Notes under the pieces: generated by a model | Databases searched by the model: none | Seen by the model: only the letters and a program-made list of their open reading frames with translations | What the model was told of the DNA's origin: nothing | From: Chara braunii | Taxonomy: Eukaryota; Streptophyta; Charophyceae; Charales; Characeae | Reading direction: 5' to 3' | Length of the DNA stretch: 21,872 nucleotides | NCBI GenBank assembly: GCA_003427395.1 | Contig: BFEA01000012.1 | Span: forward strand, 4,464,879 to 4,486,750 | In this document: positions 17,366-21,872 of the stretch, one piece after another | How the letters are laid out: each line of letters begins with the position of its first letter | Numbering within the stretch: the stretch's first letter is position 1 | Made by a program: the position numbers and the translations under genes

Positions 17366-17582
17366 GTTGGTAATTGTACTGTACTGATTTGCTCCAACTA
17401 CAGTATGGCTGGCTGTACCCACCCCCTCTGCTGCAAAAGCCAAGCCGCCGTGAATCTGATTTTTTTCTTATTGAAGGCTTCCCCAGCATCCAAACTTCCA
17501 AAGCGCCTGCTTTGCAGGCGCTGTGAAAAACACAGGAACGGTTTGTCAGACCAATCATGCCCCAGCACCCACCCCGTTGGTC

Positions 17583-17752
17583 ATTTTGCCTCCTGTCCCA
17601 ATTGGGGGCAATCTACCTTTTTCAATTCGATCGTAGGTGAGCATACAACCACCTGGTAAGAGGTTTGCCTCCTGTGTCAATTGGGTAATTTACCTTTTTT
17701 AGGGAAATCCAATCCTAGGTGAGCATATCCACAACCCGGTAAGAGGTAAGAG
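17583..17752. repeat. Two tandem copies of a ~85-bp unit
   Basis: TTTGCCTCCTGT, CAATTGGG, TACCTTTTT, TAGGTGAGCATA and GGTAAGAGG occur in that order twice. Confidence 0.8.
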
Positions 17753-17791
17753 GCACCTCAGCGGAAGATTGCACACTATAACTGGGGGTTA

Positions 17792-18640
17792 AGCAATTCC
17801 AAGAGATGCTTTGATTTACCGTCGCCAGATTTTTCTCTGACGCTTGTGAGGGGCTGGGTATTACTCATCATGGCAACGATTTCTGTACTGACGTTACAGA
17901 GGAGGTTTACGCTTGTCAGAAGATTTTTTTTTGCAAGGGCAGTGCAACACTACCTGGCACTGAACGTCAACGGGAATTTAGCAACTCCGACAGAGGGTTC
18001 CATTTACCATAAGCAGATTTCTCTGACGCTTGTGGGTGGTTTGGGGTTTAGGGTCTTAATCATCATCGCAACGATTTCTGTACTGACGTTACAGAGGAGG
18101 TTTACGCTTCTCAGAAGATTATATTGCAAGGGCAGTGCAACACTACCTGGCACTGAACGTTAACGGGAATTGAGCAACTCCGAGAGAGGCTTCGATTTAC
18201 AAATAAGCAGATTTCTCTGACGCTTGTGGGTGGTTTGGGGTGGGTATTAAACCACCAGTATTTCCTAGAGTCGTGCCCGTTAACGCGCCACGACTTTAGG
18301 AAACGTACGGGCTACTACAGGAGCGTCCAAATTCATCCGACTACAAGAGCGTCCAAATTCATCCGACTAGAAACGTTTGTACTCTATTTTTTTCTGAGGC
18401 CGATCGATAGCTGGGCCGAGTACTGGTGGTTTAATTAGTGTATCATCGCAATGATTTCTGTAGTGACGTTACAGAGGCGGCTTACGCTTGTCAGAAGATT
18501 TTTTTGCAAGGGCAGTGCAACACTACCTGCCACTCAACGTCAGGTTTTACGCTTGTCAGAAGATTTTTTTGCAAGGGCAGTGAAACACTACCTGGCACTC
18601 AACGTCAACGGGAATTGGAGGTCGTTGCAAAGGGAGGTAG
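17792..18640. repeat. Array of ~190-bp repeats with an insertion and partial copies
   Basis: Units near 17792, 17979 and 18171 share GATTTCTGTACTGACGTTAC, CGCTTGTCAGAAGATTTTTT, GCAAGGGCAGTGCAACAC and TCTCTGACGCTTGTG. The third is split by the element at 18247-18434, and a partial copy (about 18541-18620) repeats its middle once more. Copies differ by several percent. The array has satellite-like spacing. Confidence 0.88.
18247..18434. mobile_element. 188-bp TIR element inserted in the 190-bp repeat
   Basis: The ends TTAAACCACCAGTA and TACTGGTGGTTTAA are perfect 14-bp inverted repeats, and the sister units lack this segment. Inside are a 15-bp stem with one mismatch (18261-18275 with 18289-18303) and a tandem pair of GAGCGTCCAAATTCATCCGA. 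A target duplication could not be fixed; TTA stands near both ends. Confidence 0.75.
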
Positions 18641-19020
18641 ATCCCCCCCCCTGCACTCCACAAGGTGGGATCCCAACAACCAACCAGAATGTACGGCTTT
18701 TCGTTTGCACGAGTTTTTAAGGAAAACGTGGAAATTACATAACGGGCCTGTGAGAATCATGACGGCGGGAAGGATGATTGCCAGAGATGCTCTTTTCTTC
18801 TTTTACTCATTTTACTGTCTCTTTTTTTTTTTGCTTTTTTTTTTTTGAACTTCATGGTTCATTATTTATTATTGTTATAAATTTCAATCAGAGAAAAGAT
18901 TCAAAAGAGGACATATCCAGAAACTGGAACATATGAATTTACCTGTCTGTAAGTTAACGACAGTCAGGGAGGGGCTCCGCATCTACCCTCGATTGCGTGT
19001 TAAATTCAAAATGGTCAATC
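18640..19020. other. No recognisable gene; T-rich tract at 18820-18846
   Basis: Two T-runs separated by GC at about 18821-18846. Otherwise unassigned sequence between the repeat array and the duplicated segment. Confidence 0.4.
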
Positions 19021-19032
19021 TGCTACAGTCAG

Positions 19033-19202
19033 ATGTTCGTATTGCTGATAATACTACGACTAACGTCTTTATTTCAGACCTGGCCTCTTTTACTTTATGA
19101 TGAAGAAAGAAAGTAAAGAAAAAAAAAAAAAAAAAAAAAAAAAAAGATCCCAGGTCCAGCCCCGCAGATCCCGGTGGAGTTTCTCGAAGGCCCAGTGATC
19201 CG

Positions 19203-19245
<43 letters not shown>

Positions 19246-19300
19246 CAGCAGCCGTATGCTGTAGGCCCACTCTCTTTGCACAGGCAACCATCTCGTACAC
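19033..19300. repeat. Duplicated segment, copy 1 (sister at about 19378-19660)
   Basis: The shared order is GTTCGTATTGCTGATA, ACGTCTTTATTT, TTTTACTTTATGATGAA, an A-run, AGCCGTA-GCTG and CTCTTTGC-CAGGCAA. Copy 1 carries an extra block of A27, a 57-bp GC-rich piece and A42 (19119-19244) that copy 2 lacks; copy 2 carries the U2 retrocopy that copy 1 lacks. Confidence 0.8.
19146..19244 (+). mobile_element. GC-rich 57-bp piece with 42-base poly(A) tail
   Basis: GATCCCAGGTCCAGCCCC to CCCAGTGATCCG followed by 42 A, standing in the A-run of the duplicated segment. It is absent from the sister copy, so it is probably a retroposed 3' end of some RNA; I do not recognise which. Confidence 0.5.
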
Positions 19301-19408
19301 TCTCCCACTGAAAATAAAAGAGGGTTTAGACTCTAGAGACAACCCTGGAGTCTACCGTCTTCCCTCGAATGTAGCAGATGTTCGTATTGCTGATATTACG
19401 ACTCACGT

Positions 19409-19550
19409 CTTTATTTATTTTTTTCTTTGTGTGCTCCGATGGACCACAGATCAGATATATTCATTAAAAAAAAAAAAAAAAAGATCAGATATTAAACTGA
19501 TCAGAACAGATATACTACACTTTATCTATTTTCAGCCAAAAGGCCGAGGC
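19409..19550 (-). pseudogene. U2 snRNA retropseudogene, interrupted by a poly(A) insertion
   Basis: The minus strand reads CCTCGGCCTTTTGGCT, then GTGTAGTA (the branch-site pairing sequence of U2), TCTGTTCTGATCAGTTTAAT and ATCTGATC. After an inserted tract (19482-19459) it resumes with TGTGGTCCATCGGAGCACA, which folds as stem-loop IIb, and ends in an A-rich tail (about 19429-19409). Small insertions follow GGCT and GTAGTA, and the first few bases are missing. The sister segment at 19077-19085 shows the uninterrupted target, so this is an inserted retrocopy and not a functional gene. Confidence 0.75.
19459..19482 (+). mobile_element. Poly(A) insertion (ATTCATT plus A17) inside the U2 copy
   Basis: Flanked by a perfect 10-bp duplication, GATCAGATAT at 19449-19458 and 19483-19492. 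Removing the insert and one copy restores the U2 order. Confidence 0.75.
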
Positions 19551-19693
19551 AGATCTGGCCTGTTTTACTTTATGATGAAAAAAGAAAAGCGAAAAAAAAA
19601 AAGGCACAAGCCGTAGGCTGCAGGTCCATGATTCTCTTTGCCCAGGCAAGCACGAGGAGGACTGGGTGGATATTTAGTAACAACTTGCTTCCC

Positions 19694-19802
19694 TACCGTC
19701 TTCCCCCGAACACAACGCACCCTCATTTTGAGTGCATCGGACCGGGAACCTGGCCTCTATACATTCATACTGAGGGTGCGTTGTGTTCGGGGGACGACGG
19801 TA
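19694..19802. mobile_element. Short TIR element (MITE-like), ACCGTC family, copy c (best preserved)
   Basis: About 32-bp ends, starting TACCGTCTTCCCCCGAA on the left and TACCGTCGTCCCCCGAA when the right end is read back, with one mismatch overall. Both ends carry TA, as in TA-duplicating (Tc1/mariner/pogo-type) elements. The internal spacer is about 45 bp and non-coding. Confidence 0.8.
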
Positions 19803-19831
19803 GTCTCCCACTGCGAAGAGGGAGCTGTCTC

Positions 19832-19947
19832 CTGTCTAGCCCCGAAATAGAACGCATGGTCAAAATCAAAATTGGCGCTGAGTCCAGATCGAAAGTTGAC
19901 CCGAATACAGCGAAGATGACCCTGCTTTCTATTAAAGGGAAGACGGC
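19832..19947. mobile_element. ACCGTC-family element, copy d
   Basis: Left CCCCGAAATAGAACGCATGG; the right end reads back as GCCGTCTTCCCTTTAATAG. The centre contains GTTGACCCGAATACAGC, shared with copy e. Confidence 0.65.
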
Positions 19948-20027
19948 AGACTCCAGACTCCAGGGTTGTCCCTAAACCCATATGGATGAAGATCGGTTCC
20001 TCGATGAGTATGTTATACCGCTGTCTC

Positions 20028-20150
20028 CTGTCTAGCCTCGAATAAAACACATGGTCAAAATTAACGCTGTGACTACGTAGATCTAAAGTTGACCCGAATA
20101 CAGCTAAGGTGACCCCGCTTTCTATTCGAGATATTCGAAAGAAGACGGCA
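20028..20150. mobile_element. ACCGTC-family element, copy e
   Basis: Left CTAGCCTCGAATAAAACACA; the right end reads back as CTGCCGTCTTCTTTCGAA. With its flank (ACCCATATGGAT, AAGATC) it forms a ~195-bp unit also present at 19832 and, more broken, from 20237. Confidence 0.65.
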
Positions 20151-20211
20151 GCCTCGAGGGCTGTCGCTGAACCCATATGGATTAAGATCTAGATCTAAAG
20201 TTGACCCGAAC

Positions 20212-20236
20212 CTTTAAAAAAAAAAAAAAAAAAAAA
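20212..20236 (+). mobile_element. Poly(A)-only insertion (CTTT plus A21) with 12-bp target duplication
   Basis: GTTGACCCGAAC occurs at 20200-20211 and again at 20237-20248, on either side of CTTT and 21 A. In sister copies (19896, 20089) the same word occurs once and runs straight on into the following ACAGC or ATACAGC. Confidence 0.8.
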
Positions 20237-20300
20237 GTTGACCCGAACACAGCTAAGGTGACCCTGCTTCCTATTCGAGAGAACATGGTAGACTCCAGGG

Positions 20301-20394
20301 GCAAGGTCCCACTTGCGCCGATTAGGAGATTTCGGCCGTTGATCCTTGCTATCTACGGTCAGTGTCTCTTAATTCGTGCAAGTGGGACCTAGCC
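20301..20394. mobile_element. 94-bp TIR mini-element with 6-bp target duplication
   Basis: Inverted ends AGGTCCCACTTGC (left) and GCAAGTGGGACCT (right), flanked by CCAGGG at 20295-20300 and 20395-20400. The sister copy near 20153-20170 runs through without the insert (GAGGGCTGTCGCTGAACCC). Confidence 0.75.
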
Positions 20395-20404
20395 CCAGGG
20401 CTGT

Positions 20405-20620
20405 CGCTGAACCCAATTGGGTTACTTATTAAGATTGGATCCTCGATGAGTATGTTAAGATTGGTTCCTCGAATGTTCCTCGATTGGTACCAGTCCACGC
20501 AATAGTAAAATTGCAGGGAAGGCCCGAAACTGAACATTTACCGAAAAGTCCCCGTCGGGACCGGGACTGTACCAGTCGCAGGTAGAGGGGACCAACATCA
20601 GACAATTTGCAAACTTGGCC
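20405..20620. other. End of the third ~195-bp unit, then unassigned sequence
   Basis: The unit flank recurs with a short internal duplication (CCTCGATGAGTATGTTAAGA, then TTGGTTCCTCGAATG). Beyond 20490 nothing is recognised. Confidence 0.4.
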
Positions 20621-20628
20621 CTGCATAT

Positions 20629-20775
20629 GGGCCTCGCTCCACTACGTGTAGTCTCGGTATGCACAAAAGACAAAAAAGAATCATGGCGGTGTATCTTTCC
20701 ATGTTCTAGCGGAAGATTCACTCTTGGTTTGCACATTTGGAGAGTAGTCGAGCGAGGTTACAGCCCGCTGAGAAA
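20629..20775. repeat. Dispersed repeat, second copy of 7218-7330
   Basis: Collinear with the copy in the carrier intron: GGGCCTCGCT, CACAAAAGA, GGAAGATTCACTC and TTTGCACATTTGG. Confidence 0.6.
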
Positions 20776-20926
20776 CTGCACATCACGTCATCGCGCAAGT
20801 ATCTGTCCCGTTTGATTGCCTACCCTATTCCCCTGAACATAACGCGCCCAAGGAATCAGCTCGGTCTGATTTCACAGTCAGGATGATCACGATGGACAGT
20901 CCTCGAAGAGAGACCGTACCGTCTTC

Positions 20927-21129
20927 ACCCGAATAGAACGCCCGGTCATCATCGCTGCATCTGGACTGGAAGTTGGGCCAAACTGGACTGAAAGTTGGGC
21001 CAAACTGGACTGAAAGTTGGACCAAACTGGACTGAAAGTTGGGCCACTGGACTGAAAGTTGGGCCAAACTGGACTGAAAGTTGGGCCGAATGTAACTATA
21101 ATGAATGACCGGGCGTTCTATTCGGGTGG
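20927..21129. mobile_element. ACCGTC-family element, copy f, expanded by a minisatellite
   Basis: Left TACCGTCTTCACCCGAATAG with AACGCCCGGTCAT; the right end reads back as CACCCGAATAGAACGCCC with GGTCAT. Its outermost right bases are replaced. The centre holds the 22-bp tandem at about 20972-21088. Confidence 0.75.
20972..21088. repeat. 22-bp minisatellite within element f
   Basis: Five copies of ACTGGACTGAAAGTTGGGCC with two-base spacers; one copy has GGACC and one lacks CAAA. Confidence 0.9.
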
Positions 21130-21280
21130 ATCCTTGGGTGCAGATGAACTTCTTTGCCCGAAAAAGAAGATTCGTTAAACATAATGAAGTAAAAAATAAA
21201 TAAATGTAAAAAACAAAAGAAATTTCTTTGTCTGAAACTCGGTAGTTTATGGCGCACGGAGTGGTCGTACGTAGGCAAAT

Positions 21281-21332
21281 GGTCGCCGAGCGAACTCCCC
21301 TACGCTCGGCGACCGTTGGGCGACGACCATTT
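21281..21332. repeat. 12-bp perfect hairpin with a second competing arm
   Basis: GGTCGCCGAGCG (21281-21292) pairs with CGCTCGGCGACC (21303-21314) over a 10-base loop. CGACGACCATTT (21321-21332) can pair instead with AAATGGTCGCCG with one mismatch. Confidence 0.7.
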
Positions 21333-21459
21333 CCCGTCCTCTATTCCAACCAGTGAGTAAGAAATATCGTAGTAGAGTAGAAAAAATAAATAAATATAAA
21401 AAACAAAAGAAATTCAACCTGATCTTCCTCTACCGTCTTGCCCCAACACAACGCACCCT

Positions 21460-21617
21460 CATTTTGGTCAAAAACAAAAAGGACTCGATTTGGACCCCAC
21501 TGAACCCTCCCCTCCCCTCCTCCGTTGCTGTCCGTCTGCATTTTGGTCAAAAACAAAAAGGACTCGATTTGGACCCCACTGAACCCTCCCCTTCCCTCCT
21601 CCGTTGCTGTCCGTCTG
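21460..21617. repeat. Near-identical 79-bp tandem duplication
   Basis: CATTTTGGTCAAAAACAAAA through TTGCTGTCCGTCTG occurs twice in a row, differing at about one position (CTCCCCTCC against CTTCCCTCC). The first copy starts just after another ACCGTC-family left end (TACCGTCTTGCCCCAACAC at 21431). Confidence 0.9.
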
Positions 21618-21799
21618 TACTGCGAAACGGTTTTCGGTCTCTATATGCATAGAGTGATTTTTTCCCGTTATCATCCTTCCTTTCTGGAGAAGAGCCGAAT
21701 TGTATTGCCAGGCCCTCCGCGAGCAAATCAGAGTTCAATTATTCCAAAGAAAACGTGTCGCTTCCCCGAAATCGACTTCATCTCTACCAATGCCTCCTC

Positions 21800-21802
<3 letters not shown>

Positions 21803-21872
<70 letters not shown>
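21803..21872. repeat. CT microsatellite running to the window edge
   Basis: At least 35 uninterrupted TC units end the window, possibly a contig end. Confidence 0.97.

Overview
The window is nuclear DNA from an intron-rich, repeat-laden eukaryote. GT-AG introns of 1 to 3 kb, a mitochondrial-carrier gene cut into short exons, snRNA retrocopies with poly(A) tails, dense microsatellites and many short inverted-repeat elements all point that way; there are no prokaryotic-style gene runs. I cannot name the organism. A large-genome protist (for example a coccidian or chromerid alveolate) would fit the small phased exons and long introns, but this is a guess.

The one gene I can support lies on the minus strand from 13150 down to about 3694: a mitochondrial carrier family (SLC25) protein. 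Six exons (13150-13104, 11464-11242, 8040-7949, 5029-4978, 3882-3779, from 3724) join in phase and give carrier repeats 1 and 2 with their signature motifs (PVDTIKTR and PADTVKHR). Repeat 2 reads like the S-adenosylmethionine carrier group. The N-terminus and the third repeat are not visible; the gene probably continues past the left edge. An extra decayed copy of the third exon (8149-8067) sits just upstream of it.

Region by region: 1-1580 is without recognisable genes; 1590-2495 holds hexamer, ~145-bp and 12-bp tandem repeats; 3170-3300 is a trinucleotide tract; 3694-13150 is the carrier gene, whose introns carry inverted-repeat elements, a ~95-bp tandem array (7395-7875), a U6 snRNA retrocopy (10777-10850), a leftover mate-pair library adapter (11119-11155) and a 190-bp GAA tract. 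From 13600 to the right edge there is no convincing gene: a TIR-flanked 950-bp block with a 272-codon open frame, a 300-bp tetranucleotide tract, several short inverted-repeat transposon-like elements, a ~190-bp repeat array with a nested insertion, a duplicated segment hit by a U2 snRNA retrocopy, a cluster of related MITE-like elements (19694-21130), and a CT microsatellite at the edge.

The main theme is layered transposition. Several insertions can be read against an uninterrupted sister copy in the same window, and three poly(A)-ended insertions have 10 to 12-bp flanking duplications, the mark of LINE-type target-primed reverse transcription, although no LINE coding sequence is present here. 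Alignments and counts were made by eye.
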